Assembly (NCBI RefSeq): GCF_013423955.1
Contig: NZ_JACCKX010000001.1
Location: 1,054,001-1,118,000, forward strand
Source: Ottowia beijingensis
GTDB lineage: Bacteria > Pseudomonadota > Gammaproteobacteria > Burkholderiales > Burkholderiaceae_C
DNA length: 64,000 bases
Reading direction: 5' to 3'
Positions 16,514 through 24,446 of this stretch are shown here, one piece after another. Every line of letters begins with the position of its first letter. The first letter of the stretch is position 1. Made by a program: the position numbers and the translations under genes. The notes under the pieces are model-generated. The model ran no database searches, was not told the DNA's origin, and saw nothing but the letters and a program-made list of their open reading frames with translations.

Positions 16514-17912
16514 ATGCGCTACCCGCTGCCCTACGCCTTTGCGCGCACCGCGCGGCTGCTGCTGGAAGACGATGGCCAGGCGCTGACGCTATGGCACGAC
16601 GGCCGCCCCGACGCCGGCCATTTGAGCGAAGTCATGCGCCGCTTTGGCGCCGCGCAGCAACCGCTGTCGCTGCAACAATCCGACCCGCACACGCTGGCGC
16701 AGCGCATCAGCACCGCCTATTCGCAAAGCGAATCCAGCGCCGCCGCCGTGGTGAGCGAGGTCGAATCCGACGCCGACCTGTCGCGCATCATGCAGGAGCT
16801 GCCGGCCGTCGAAGACCTGCTGGAATCGGCCGACGACGCGCCCATCATCCGCATGCTCAATGCCCTGCTCACGCAGGCCGCACGCGACGGCGCCAGCGAC
16901 ATCCACATCGAGCCGTATGAGCGCCACAGCAGCGTGCGCTTTCGCGTCGACGGCGCGCTGCGCGAGGTGGTGCAGCCCAACCGCGCACTGCACGCCGCGC
17001 TGATCAGCCGGCTGAAGATCATGGCCGACCTGGACATCGCCGAAAAGCGCCTGCCGCAGGACGGCCGCATCAGCCTGCGCCTGGGCACCCGCGCCATCGA
17101 CGTGCGCGTGTCCACCATCCCCAGCGCGCACGGCGAGCGCGCGGTGCTGCGCCTGCTCGACAAGAGTGAGAGCAAGCTGAGCCTGGAAGCGGTGGGCATG
17201 CAGGGCGCGGTGCTGCAAAGTTCGAGCGCCTGATCGCCCAGCCGCACGGCATCATCCTGGTCACCGGCCCCACCGGCAGCGGCAAGACCACCACGCTGTA
17301 CGCCAGCCTGGCGCGGCTGGACGCGCACCGCAACAACATCATGACGGTGGAGGACCCGATCGAATACGACCTGCCCGGCGTCGGCCAGACGCAGGTCAAC
17401 CCCAAGATCGAACTGGACTTCGCCCGCGCCCTGCGCGCCATCCTGCGGCAAGACCCCGACATTGTGATGATCGGCGAGATCCGCGACATCGAGACGGCGC
17501 AGATCGCCATCCAGGCCAGCCTGACCGGCCACCTGGTGCTGGCCACCCTGCACACCAACGACGCCGCCAGCGCCGTCACCCGGCTCATCGACATGGGCGT
17601 GGAGCCTTTCCTGCTCAGCTCATCCCTGCTTGGCGTGCTGGCGCAGCGGCTGGTGCGCAAGTACTGCACCACCTGCGGGGGCAGGGCTGCGACGCCTGCG
17701 GCGGCACCGGCTACGCGGGCCGCACCGGCGTGTTCGAACTGCTGGTGGTCGACGACGACATCCGCGCCCAGGTGCACGGCCAGGCCCCCGAGGCCGACAT
17801 CCGCGCCGCCGCCCTGGCCAAGGGCATGCAACTGATGCGCGACGATGGCGAGCGCCTGATCCAGCAGGGCATCACCAGCCGCGAGGAAGTGCTGCGGGTG
17901 ACGCGGGATTAG
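16514..17912 (+). CDS. gspE: Type II secretion ATPase E, two apparent frameshifts
   Basis: The secretion ATPase. N1E/N2E region to about residue 130, then [23 protein letters not shown], Walker [13 protein letters not shown], Asp box [21 protein letters not shown], Walker [15 protein letters not shown] and His box [15 protein letters not shown]. Two missing bases break it: near 17217 (CAAAG, expected CAAAAG before [10 protein letters not shown]) and near 17690 in a G5 run. Repair gives about 466 residues ending EEVLRVTRD. The zinc module then reads CTTC, four residues, CDAC, far shorter than the roughly 29-residue spacer of classical GspE. Three bases follow the gspD stop. No gspF follows. 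Confidence 0.88.
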
Positions 17913-17976
17913 AGGCCTTTTGGCCTTCAGCGCCCGTCTGACGTGCGCAAGAAGCTATTATTTTTGTAGCAAACTG
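17913..17976 (-). repeat. SR short repeat after gspE
   Basis: AGGCCTTTTGGCCTTCAGCGC followed by CAAGAAGCTATTATTTTTG. It marks the boundary between gspE and the integron. Confidence 0.75.
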
Positions 17977-18047
17977 CGGGCCGGAATCAGGGGCGGAGGC
18001 TGCGTGCTCCCGCGAACTCCTGCGCTGGCACCGCAACTGCGCGTTGA

Positions 18048-18104
18048 TGCGAACGTTTGAATGAAGCGGCCGGTACTCCGGTCCGCTTGCATGCTGGGTT
18101 AGAC
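18048..18104 (-). other. attC site of the PPOX cassette
   Basis: Read on the minus strand: R'' GTCTAAC, nine bases, AAGCGG A CCGG, a short loop, CCGG CCGCTT, nine bases, GTTCGCA. The single unpaired A opposite nothing on the other arm is the extrahelical base that gives attC its strand choice. The terminal R' box is degenerate, as at an array end. R'' contains the TAA stop of the cassette gene. Confidence 0.82.
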
Positions 18105-18530
18105 ATCGCTGCTCCTCTGAACGCCATACGTTTGCATAGCAGACGCTACCTGCGATTTCTCTGTTGTTTCGGCGGTATAGAGGCGATAACTCGGGGCAAT
18201 GATTGGCTCCACTGAGACGGCCTGAATGACGAAGACGGAGCGAATAGGAAACTTCGCACCGGCCATAGCTTCCAGCGGCGTAGACCACTTAGAGAAATCG
18301 GCGTCGGATCTTCTTATATTCCGCGCGGTACCGATGACCTTGAATCCCTTTTGAACAAAGATATCGACGAAGCTGATGCAAACACGAGAATTGACTTCGA
18401 TGTTGCGTTCACTCGTTGGCGATGCAATGTTTGCAACTACGATGTGCTGAGAGTCGAAGGCAGCAAATATCTCCTTCGGGGAGACGTTCGGCTGACCCGT
18501 TTCGTCGACGGTGGCAAGCCAGCACAGCAC
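18099..18530 (-). CDS. Integron cassette gene: pyridoxamine 5'-phosphate oxidase-like FMN-binding protein
   Basis: About 143 residues: VLCWLATVDETGQPNVSPKEIFAAF, then RNIEVNSRVCISFVDIFVQKGFKVIGTA, the split-barrel flavin fold of the PPOX-like superfamily. Likely a flavin reductase or oxidase of unknown substrate. The frame opens at GTG 18530. Just upstream an in-phase ATG (MLTSEVLD) is separated by a TAA, where homologues continue without interruption, so the true start may be that ATG with a sequence error between. The stop TAA falls inside the attC R'' box, as is common in cassettes. It is oriented away from intI, as needed for expression from the integron promoter. Confidence 0.75.
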   Translation of the reverse strand: MLCWLATVDETGQPNVSPKEIFAAFDSQHIVVANIASPTSERNIEVNSRVCISFVDIFVQKGFKVIGTARNIRRSDADFSKWSTPLEAMAGAKFPIRSVFVIQAVSVEPIIAPSYRLYTAETTEKSQVASAMQTYGVQRSSDV

Positions 18531-18597
18531 GCTGCGACTGGTTTAATCCAGGACTTCAGAGGTGAGCATGAGGCGGCCGGATGTTTGGATTTGTGAT

Positions 18598-18657
18598 GTC
18601 TAACGGCCAAAGTAAGCGGCTGGCCGTAGGCCAGTCCGCTTGACTGCAGAGTTAGAC
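18598..18657 (-). other. attC site of cassette 1
   Basis: 60 bp with GTCTAAC and GTTAGAC ends, nine-base spacers, and arms AAGCGG CTGG paired with CCAG T CCGCTT, leaving one extrahelical base. This matches the attC consensus closely. Confidence 0.9.
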
Positions 18658-18897
18658 CCGAAGGCCAAAAGGGAGCGCCTGGATTTGAAGACGGGCGCGA
18701 CCCACAAAAACGCTGGGCCACGGAAGCGGCGCAGCGCTGCAAAAATAATAGCTACTGGCGCTTGAGTGGCAAGCGCTAGAGGCCAAAAAGGCTACAACCT
18801 GACGCAGCGAATGCGCGCGAAGCCCGGCGCAGCACCCAAACCCCAAAGGAGAAACTTTTGAGAAAGGCGAAGCGCTGGAATGAATAGCGGCCTGCAT
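18652..18897 (-). CDS. Integron cassette ORF, unknown, 81 residues
   Basis: ATG 18897 to a TAA inside the attC R'' box. The peptide ([15 protein letters not shown]... [18 protein letters not shown]) matches nothing I recognise. It is serine-, alanine- and cysteine-rich and has no clear signal peptide. Its middle is encoded by an SR repeat (18741-18795), which argues that the frame may be non-coding and that the cassette mainly carries the repeat. It is the first cassette next to attI and would therefore be the most strongly transcribed. Confidence 0.4.
   Translation of the reverse strand: MQAAIHSSASPFSKVSPLGFGCCAGLRAHSLRQVVAFLASSACHSSASSYYFCSAAPLPWPSVFVGRARLQIQALPFGLRV
18741..18795 (+). repeat. 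SR short repeat inside an integron cassette
   Basis: AATAATAGCTACTGGCGC, GGCAAGCGCTAGAGGCC and AAAAAGGCT match the SR order. Confidence 0.8.
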
Positions 18898-18915
18898 AAA
18901 TTGGGGTGTCTGCGG

Positions 18916-18990
18916 GACTAACTTGATTTATACAGCGAATCCGCGTCATATCGGTTAACCCGACACGCTTCAGCGGAGCCTGAACGCCAT
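18916..18990 (-). other. Candidate attI recombination site
   Basis: On the minus strand AAGTTAGTC (core box at 18916-18922) lies between intI and the first cassette, with G/TTAGTC as the inferred crossover. The box differs from the GTTRRRY consensus at one position. The right limit is arbitrary. Confidence 0.55.
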
Positions 18991-18999
18991 CGTACATCC

Positions 19000-19028
19000 T
19001 TGCTGCACCGGCGCGCAAGCATTTATAC
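19000..19028 (+). promoter_or_regulatory. Putative intI promoter
   Basis: TTGCTG (19000-19005), 17 bp, TATACT (19023-19028). The predicted transcription start falls at or next to the ATG at 19036, so the integrase mRNA could be leaderless. Confidence 0.6.
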
Positions 19029-19043
19029 TGTAAAAATGACCAG
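19028..19043 (+). promoter_or_regulatory. Candidate LexA box over the intI start
   Basis: CTGTAAAAATGACCAG keeps the CTG, ten bases, CAG frame of the LexA consensus, with one mismatch in the second half-site. It overlaps the -10 box and the start codon, the position known for SOS-controlled integron integrases. Confidence 0.5.
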
Positions 19044-20066
19044 TTTAACTACATCTCCGCCGAAGTTGCTTGACCAGTTGCGTTCGGCGGCGCGTTATCG
19101 GCACTTTGCGCTGGCGACGGAGAAAGCCTATGCGCATTGGGTGAGGGCGTATGTTCGCTTCCATGGGTTGCGGCATCCGCGCGAGATGGGGGCGCCAGAG
19201 GTTGAGGCGTTTCTCACGCACCTGGCTGAAGTCCGACAGGTGTCTCCGTCCACTCACAAGCAAGCCTTGGCGGCGCTGCTGTTTTTGTATCGCGAAGTGC
19301 TGAAGATGGATTTGCCGTGGATGGCCGAGGTGGGCCGGCCACGGGCGGTGCGGCGCTTGCCGGTGGTGCTGACCACCGACGAATTGCAGCGCACGCTGGC
19401 GGGGCTGGAGGGCAGCCCGCTGCTGCTGGCGCAGTTGCTGTACGGCACCGGCATGCGGGTGATGGAGGGCTTGCGGCTGCGCGTGAAGGACGTGGATTTT
19501 GACCACGGCGCCATCGTGGTGCGCGAGGCCAAGGGCGGCAAGGACCGGGTGGTGATGTTGCCCGTGACGCTGCGCGAGCCGCTGCGCCTGCACATGGCGC
19601 GGGCGCACGCGCTGTGGGCGCAAGACCGGGCAGACGGCGTGCCGGGGTGGAGCTGCCGCATGCACTGGCCGCCAAGTACCCGCGCGCCGGGGAGAGCTGG
19701 GCATGGTTCTGGGTGTTTCCGCAAGCCGTGCTGTCCACCGACCCGCGCAGCGGCGTGCGTCGGCGCCACCACGGCTATGCCGACACCTTCAGGCGCCAGT
19801 TGAACCGCGCCATGCGTGCGGCGGGCATCACCAAGCCGGCCAGCCCGCACACCCTGCGGCACAGCTTTGCCACGCACCTGCTGCAGCGCGGGGCCGATAT
19901 CCGCACGGTGCAGGAGCTGCTGGGACACGCGGATGTGAGCACGACGATGGTCTACACCCACGTGCTGAAGGTGGCGGGCGGCGTGCCGAGCCCACTCGAC
20001 ACCCTGATGGACAGCCGGCCGCCGCCTGCGGTGACGGTGCAGCAGCTGAACGAGATGCCGCTTTAG
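19036..20066 (+). CDS. intI: Integron integrase IntI, one apparent frameshift
   Basis: A tyrosine recombinase that joins attI and attC sites. N-terminal SAM-like domain ([41 protein letters not shown]). Catalytic motifs: R in [21 protein letters not shown] in [35 protein letters not shown] with the tyrosine. The IntI-specific insert ([23 protein letters not shown]) separates it from XerC/D. The reading moves at about 19640: one extra base near GTGCCGGGGTGGAGC joins RADGVPG to [12 protein letters not shown]. Repaired length is about 343 residues, normal for IntI. It points away from its cassettes as in all integrons. It may be intact in the organism. Confidence 0.92.
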
Positions 20067-20120
20067 CTACTGTTTCAATAGCTGCTCGCGCTTGCTGTTT
20101 GGCCGCTATGGAGGGTTTTG
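20066..20120 (+). repeat. SR short repeat after intI
   Basis: TCAATAGCTGCTCGCGC, TTGGCCGCTATGGAGG and TTTTGAGCATG. It lies directly past the intI stop. Confidence 0.65.
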
Positions 20121-20406
20121 AGCATGAATGCATGCGATGGCAGGACAGCCCGGTGGCCCGGGCAAGCCAGCGCCGTTGGTGCGGCGGCTGGCAGCGCTGG
20201 CGGGTGTCAAGGGAGATGCATGTCTGCGCATGCAGGCGAATCCATATAGGAGTATATGGCTTTAGCGCCCGTCAATAGAGCGCTGGCAGCCACCTATGCA
20301 GGGAGTATATGAAAACGTCGCGACAACGAAGACCCGCTTGCGGGGCCAGCCCGGAAGCTGGGCTTCGCTGCGCTCAACGCCAGCCTACCGGACACGTTCT
20401 GCCCCA
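20121..20406. other. Intergenic region between intI and soxB, with a partial SR
   Basis: No gene is supported here. An SR-like segment (TTTAGCGCCCGTCAATAGAG, CGCTGGCAGCC) lies at 20258-20302, next to a twice-occurring GGAGTATATG (20249-20258, 20299-20308). A GC-rich inverted stretch follows at 20330-20365. Confidence 0.55.
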
Positions 20407-20441
20407 ACAAAAACCCCGCAGCGCTTGTGCACGCTGCGGGG
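20407..20441 (-). terminator. Rho-independent terminator of the sox operon
   Basis: CCCCGCAGCG pairs with CGCTGCGGGG around eight bases. It is followed on the minus strand by T5. It lies about 30 bp past the soxB stop. Confidence 0.9.
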
Positions 20442-20472
20442 TCAGCTATTCAAAGAATAGCGTTCAGGCGCT

Positions 20473-22206
20473 TCAGCCAGCGTAGCCCGGGTTGGGCAGG
20501 CCGCCGGTCAGCTTGGGCTGGTTGAGCTGGCGCGGCGATACCTTGCCGCCGCGGGCCTTCAGCCATTTCTCGACCAGCTCCCACACCATGGGGTTGCCGG
20601 CCTTGGCGGCGTCTTCGGCCACGGGGGCCCAGCCGGCGACCTTGTAGGTCTTGTCGGCGTCGATGAGCTGGCCCTTCAGGCGCATGTCGCTGATGCGCTT
20701 GCCGGCGCCGGCGGTGGGGTCGCACGCATAGGTGAGGCCGCCCACGCGCACCATGTCGCCGCCCTGCTGGTAGTACGGGTCGGGGTTGAACAGGTTGTCG
20801 GCCACGTCTTCCAGCACGGTCTTGATCATGTCGCCCTTCATGTCGGTCAGGGTGGCATAGCTGTAGGTGGTGGCGGTCATGTCGAGCAGCCATTCGCGCG
20901 TGATGGGCTGGCCGGGCAGCAGCGTGGTGCCCCAGCGGAAGCCGGGCGAGAAGGCCAGGTCGGCGCCCTGCACGTCCATCAGCGCGTCGACGATGAGCTG
21001 GTCGCCGGTGCCGTTGAAGTTGCCGCGGCGGTACAGCGTGCCTTCGGTGACGGCCAGTTGCTCGGCCAGCTTGGCCTCGTAGGGGCCGCGGATCTTGGTG
21101 ATCAGCGTGTCCATGTCCTTGTCGGCCGGCAGCATGTTGGCGAACACGGGCAGCAGCTTGTAGCGGTAGTCGGCTACCTTGCCGTTCTTGACGTCGAAGT
21201 CGAGCACGCCGAGGAACTTGCCGTTGCTGCCGGCGTTGGTCACCAGCGTCTGGCCCCCGGCGTTCTTGACCACTGTGGCCACGGGCATGCCGTCGTGCGT
21301 GTGGCCGCCCATGATGGCGTCGATGCCGCGCACGCGGCTGGCCATCTTCAGGTCCACGTCCATGCCGTTGTGGCTGACGACGACGACGACCTGCGCGCCC
21401 TTGGCGCGCGCTTCGTCGACCACCTTCTGCATGTTTTCGTCCTGGATGCCGAACTCCCACTCGGACACCATGTAGCGCGGGTTGGCAATCGGCGTGTAGG
21501 GGAAGGCCTGGCCGACGATGGCCACGGGCACGCCGTTCATCTGCTTGATGACGTAGGGCTTGAACACCGGGTCGCCGAAGTCCAGCGTCTTGATGTTCTG
21601 CGCCACGAAGTCGACCTTGCCGGCGAAGTCCTTCTCGACGATTTCCTTCACGCGGTCCATGCCCAGGGTGAATTCCCAGTGGCCGGTCATCACGTCGACG
21701 CCCAGCAGTTTGCAGGCGTCGACCATGTCCTGGCCGTTGGTCCACAGCGAGGTGCCGCTGCCCTGCCAGGTGTCGCCGCCGTCCAGCAGCAGCGCGCCGG
21801 GGCGGCTGGCGCGCATGCGCTTGACCAGCGTGGCCAGGTGCGCAAAGCCGCCCACCTTGCCGTAGCGCTGGGCGGCCTGCTCGAAGTCGAGGTAGGTCAG
21901 CGCGTGCGCCTCGGCGGTGCCGAGCTTCACGCCGGCGGCCTTCAGCAGGTGCTCGCCCACCAAGTGCGGCAGCTTGCCGTTCATCTCGGCGATGCCCAGG
22001 TTCACACTCGGCTCGCGGAAGTAGATGGGCTTGAGCTGCGCGTGGCAGTCGGTGATGTGCAGGAAGGACACGTTGCCGAATTTGGGGATGTCGTACAGGC
22101 CTTCGGCGGCCGTCTGGGCGCTGGCGTTGGCAAAGTGGCCCAGGCCCATGCCGGCGGCGCTGGCGGCGCTGAGCACTTGCAGGAATTCGCGTTTGGTGAG
22201 GTTCAT
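20473..22206 (-). CDS. soxB: Thiosulfohydrolase SoxB
   Basis: 577 residues, full length. SoxB is the periplasmic dimanganese enzyme that releases sulfate from cysteine-S-thiosulfonate on SoxY. A signal region (MNLTKREFLQVLSAASAAGMGLGHFANASAQ) is followed by metallophosphatase motifs HITDCHAQL, LLDGGDTWQGSG, MTGHWEFTLG, VVVVSHNGMDVD and MGGHTHDGMP; the C-terminal 5'-nucleotidase domain ends in FNPDPYYQQGGDMVRVGGLTYACDP. The signal resembles a Tat leader but has KR, not RR. Last gene of soxCDYZAXB, separated from soxX by an intrinsic-terminator-like hairpin. Confidence 0.97.
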   Translation of the reverse strand: MNLTKREFLQVLSAASAAGMGLGHFANASAQTAAEGLYDIPKFGNVSFLHITDCHAQLKPIYFREPSVNLGIAEMNGKLPHLVGEHLLKAAGVKLGTAEAHALTYLDFEQAAQRYGKVGGFAHLATLVKRMRASRPGALLLDGGDTWQGSGTSLWTNGQDMVDACKLLGVDVMTGHWEFTLGMDRVKEIVEKDFAGKVDFVAQNIKTLDFGDPVFKPYVIKQMNGVPVAIVGQAFPYTPIANPRYMVSEWEFGIQDENMQKVVDEARAKGAQVVVVVSHNGMDVDLKMASRVRGIDAIMGGHTHDGMPVATVVKNAGGQTLVTNAGSNGKFLGVLDFDVKNGKVADYRYKLLPVFANMLPADKDMDTLITKIRGPYEAKLAEQLAVTEGTLYRRGNFNGTGDQLIVDALMDVQGADLAFSPGFRWGTTLLPGQPITREWLLDMTATTYSYATLTDMKGDMIKTVLEDVADNLFNPDPYYQQGGDMVRVGGLTYACDPTAGAGKRISDMRLKGQLIDADKTYKVAGWAPVAEDAAKAGNPMVWELVEKWLKARGGKVSPRQLNQPKLTGGLPNPGYAG

Positions 22207-22233
22207 ATCAGCACTTACTGATGTATGTGAGAC

Positions 22234-22256
22234 AAAAAGCCCGGCCTGGCCGGGCT
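22234..22256 (-). terminator. Terminator-like hairpin between soxX and soxB
   Basis: AGCCCGGCC pairs with GGCCGGGCT around one base, followed on the minus strand by T5. It would attenuate read-through into soxB. Confidence 0.75.
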
Positions 22257-22269
22257 GAAGGGACAGGGT

Positions 22270-22946
22270 TTACTGGTTGACCGGCGACTTGGGATCGAGC
22301 AGCAGGGCCACCAGGTGGCGCACCTGATCTTCGTTGAGGATACCCATGTGGCCGGCGCGCGGCATGTTGGAGCAGGCGTTGTAGGCCTTGCTATTCCAGA
22401 TCTTGCCCCAGGTGTACTTCACCATTTCCTGCGCAGCGGGGCTGTTCGGGTCGGTCACGCCGCGAATCTTGCCGAAGTTGTACAGGCTGGTGCCGATGGT
22501 GCCGAAGGAGATTTCCTCCTTGGTGATCTGGTGGCAGTTGTAGCAGTTGCCGCCGTTCACGGTCTTGGCCGTGTCGGTCCAGGTCATGCCGCGGCCGCTC
22601 TGGGCAATCTTCTCGCCCTCGCGCCAGTCGCCCAGGAACTTGCCGTCGGAAGGCCACTTGATGGCCTTCATGTTCAGCTCTTCGATGCGCTTGGCGGTGT
22701 CCCCGTCCAGCGGCTTGCCGGCCACGTCGGCGGCGTTGCACAGGCGCGTGGTCTCGTCGTCGCGGAACACGTCGGCCACCTTGACGATGCCTTTGTCGTG
22801 GAAGGATTGCTTGACGATCTGCTGCGTCAGCGCGTCGAGTTCGGCTGCCGACTGCGTGCTGCCGCCCGCCGAACCGCCACTGCCGGCGCAGCCGGCCACC
22901 AGGCCGCCGCGGCGACCAGCGCCAGAATGTGTTTGCTCTTGCTCAT
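22270..22946 (-). CDS. soxX: Cytochrome c SoxX, one apparent frameshift
   Basis: SoxX carries one c-type heme and pairs with SoxA to attach thiosulfate to SoxY. Heme site GNCYNCHQI and a distal Met in CSNMPRAGHMGIL are present. The start at 22946 (MSKSKHILALVAAAA) is out of frame with the body; one extra C in GGCCTGG near 22905 gives LVAGCAGSGGSAGG, which is a lipoprotein signal with lipobox, so the protein would be membrane-anchored. Repaired length is about 225 residues. The ATG overlaps the nominal end of soxA. Confidence 0.88.
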
Positions 22947-23904
22947 GACGACATATTCCTTTCAGAGATCCGTTGCGCTTTCAACCAATACCGATGGCCG
23001 CGGAGCAGGCCACGCCAGAACGCCGTGGAGCGGGCTTGGCCCGGCCACAGGCGTTGTCCCCTTGGGGGAAGACGCCGAAGGCGGCTCAGGGGGTCATCTT
23101 TGATGGTGGGAACGGCGGACTTGTCGCCCTTGGCGTTCACGCCCAGGTACACACCCAGCGCCACGGTCACGTCGCTGGCGAAGTCGGGCTCGGGAAAGCG
23201 CTGCTGGCGGTAGCAGTCGTTCAGGCGGTGCTGCATGCTCCACATCTGCCCGTTGGACACGCGGTAGGCCGGCCAGGCGGCAAAGCCCACGCCGTCGCCG
23301 GGCGCCTTGGTCAGCAGCGGCAGATCCTGCAGGCGGATGCGCTTGCCCTCTTCGCCGTGGCACGAGGCGCAGGCAAAGTCGTGCGGGCCGCCGCGCTGGA
23401 AGAACAGGCGCTTGCCCACCTCGTACATGGTGCGCTCCTGCGCATGCGACTGCGGCAGGTTGAAGGCCATGCCCTTGGACTGCGCGGCAATCCAGGTAGC
23501 CAGCGCGGTGGTGTTGGCGCGCTCGCCACGGCCCCACTGGCCCTTGATGATTTCCTTGGGGTCGATGCCCTGCAGCGTCTGCATGCAGGTGATCAGGCGC
23601 GACTCCAGATCCTGCACCTTGTTGGTGTCCTTGAAGTGGCGCGGCAGCTCGACGAAGGCGCCCTTCACCACGCCCGGGCCCTTGCCCAGGTCGCATTTCT
23701 CCAGCGAGGCGTTCTTGGGGCCGCGCGGTTTCTTCCACAGCTCTTCGCCCTTGGCCTCGAACAGCTCGGCCGGGTTGCCGTCCTGCAGCATCTCGCGGTA
23801 TTCCTCGATCGCCTGGATCGAGGTCTTCTCTGCGCCAGTACGGCGCCACTGGACGCCATCAGGCCGAGTGCGGCGACCGCCAGAGAGAGCTTTCGTATTT
23901 GCAT
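22943..23904 (-). CDS. soxA: Cytochrome c SoxA, apparent frameshifts at both ends
   Basis: SoxA joins SoxX to form the enzyme that oxidatively couples thiosulfate to SoxY. Signal peptide MQIRKLSLAVAALGLMASSGAVLAQ from 23904; one extra base near 23848 continues it as EKTSIQAIEEYREMLQDGNPAELFE. The heme site is FACASCHGEEGKR and the active-site cysteine lies in RLNDCYRQQRFPEPDF. The conserved protein ends around GVNAKGDKSAVPTIK. The open frame then runs 45 more residues through an LR repeat to 22943; one extra base at about 23098 would stop it at TGA 23094-23096, which I consider the real end (about 270 residues). Confidence 0.88.
22996..23093 (+). repeat. LR element, copy 3
   Basis: GGCCGCGGAGCAGGCC to GGCTCAGGGGG. 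Its closing end touches the inferred soxA stop codon. It separates soxA from soxX. Confidence 0.9.
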
Positions 23905-23924
23905 CCTGCTTGTCTCCTCGTGAT

Positions 23925-23969
23925 GCAGAAAAAGGAAAGGCGGGCGTGGGGCCTGTTCACGCCCGCCTT
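23925..23969 (-). terminator. Terminator-like hairpin between soxZ and soxA
   Basis: AAGGCGGGCGTG pairs perfectly with CACGCCCGCCTT (12 bp). It is followed on the minus strand by TTTCCTTTTTC. Confidence 0.75.
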
Positions 23970-23990
23970 GTGGGGACGAAGATGAAGCGC

Positions 23991-24302
23991 TTACGACACC
24001 GTGGCTTCGTCGGTGCGGGATTCGCCCTTGTTGTCCTTCCAGGTCACGGCGATCTTGTCGCCAGCCTTGGCGCCCTTGATGGCGAACTGCAGGAAGGGGT
24101 TCTTGGACACTGCGGGGCCCCACTCGCAGGAGAACACGGGCTTGCCGTTCAGGCTGGCCGTGACGTCCTGGATGTGCCATGCGGGCACCAGCTTGCCGGA
24201 AGCGTCCTTGCGCTGGCCGGACTCCATCTCGTGGCTCATGAGCACGCGCACCGTGGCCTTGTCGCCAGCGGCCTGAGCGCGGATTCGCATCGGATCTGCC
24301 AT
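23991..24302 (-). CDS. soxZ: Sulfur carrier complex subunit SoxZ
   Basis: 103 residues, intact and full length. MRIRAQAAGDKATVRVLMSHEMESGQRKD and WHIQDVTASLNGKPVFSCEWGPAVSKNPFLQFAIKGAKAGDKIAVTWKDNKGES give the SoxZ immunoglobulin-like fold. It forms the heterodimer with SoxY that carries the sulfur substrate in the periplasm; it has no signal of its own and is exported with SoxY. The ATG at 24302 has AGGAG upstream. An LR element separates it from soxY. Confidence 0.96.
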   Translation of the reverse strand: MADPMRIRAQAAGDKATVRVLMSHEMESGQRKDASGKLVPAWHIQDVTASLNGKPVFSCEWGPAVSKNPFLQFAIKGAKAGDKIAVTWKDNKGESRTDEATVS

Positions 24303-24344
24303 GTCTTTTCTCCTAATTCAATCTGTGATCAAAAACGTTCAAGA

Positions 24345-24440
24345 GGCCGCGGAGCAGGCCGCCCGGAAGCGCCGTGGAGCGGGCTTGGCCCGGCCACTGG
24401 CGTTGTCCCCTGGGGAAGGCGCCGCAGGCGACTCAGGGGG
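24345..24440 (+). repeat. LR element, copy 4
   Basis: GGCCGCGGAGCAGGCC through GCGACTCAGGGGG. Closing end lies six bases from the soxY stop codon; it fills the soxY-soxZ gap. Confidence 0.9.
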
Positions 24441-24446
24441 CATCAT

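Noticed and set aside
16514-17912. Programmed frameshifting in gspE and others
   Set aside because: No slippery heptamer with a downstream structure is common to the sites, the sites differ between genes, and all need one added base. Sequence error is simpler.
22943-22946. Translational coupling of soxA and soxX by ATGA
   Set aside because: The overlap depends on reading soxA through an LR repeat. The family end and the repeat boundary indicate an earlier stop at 23094-23096.
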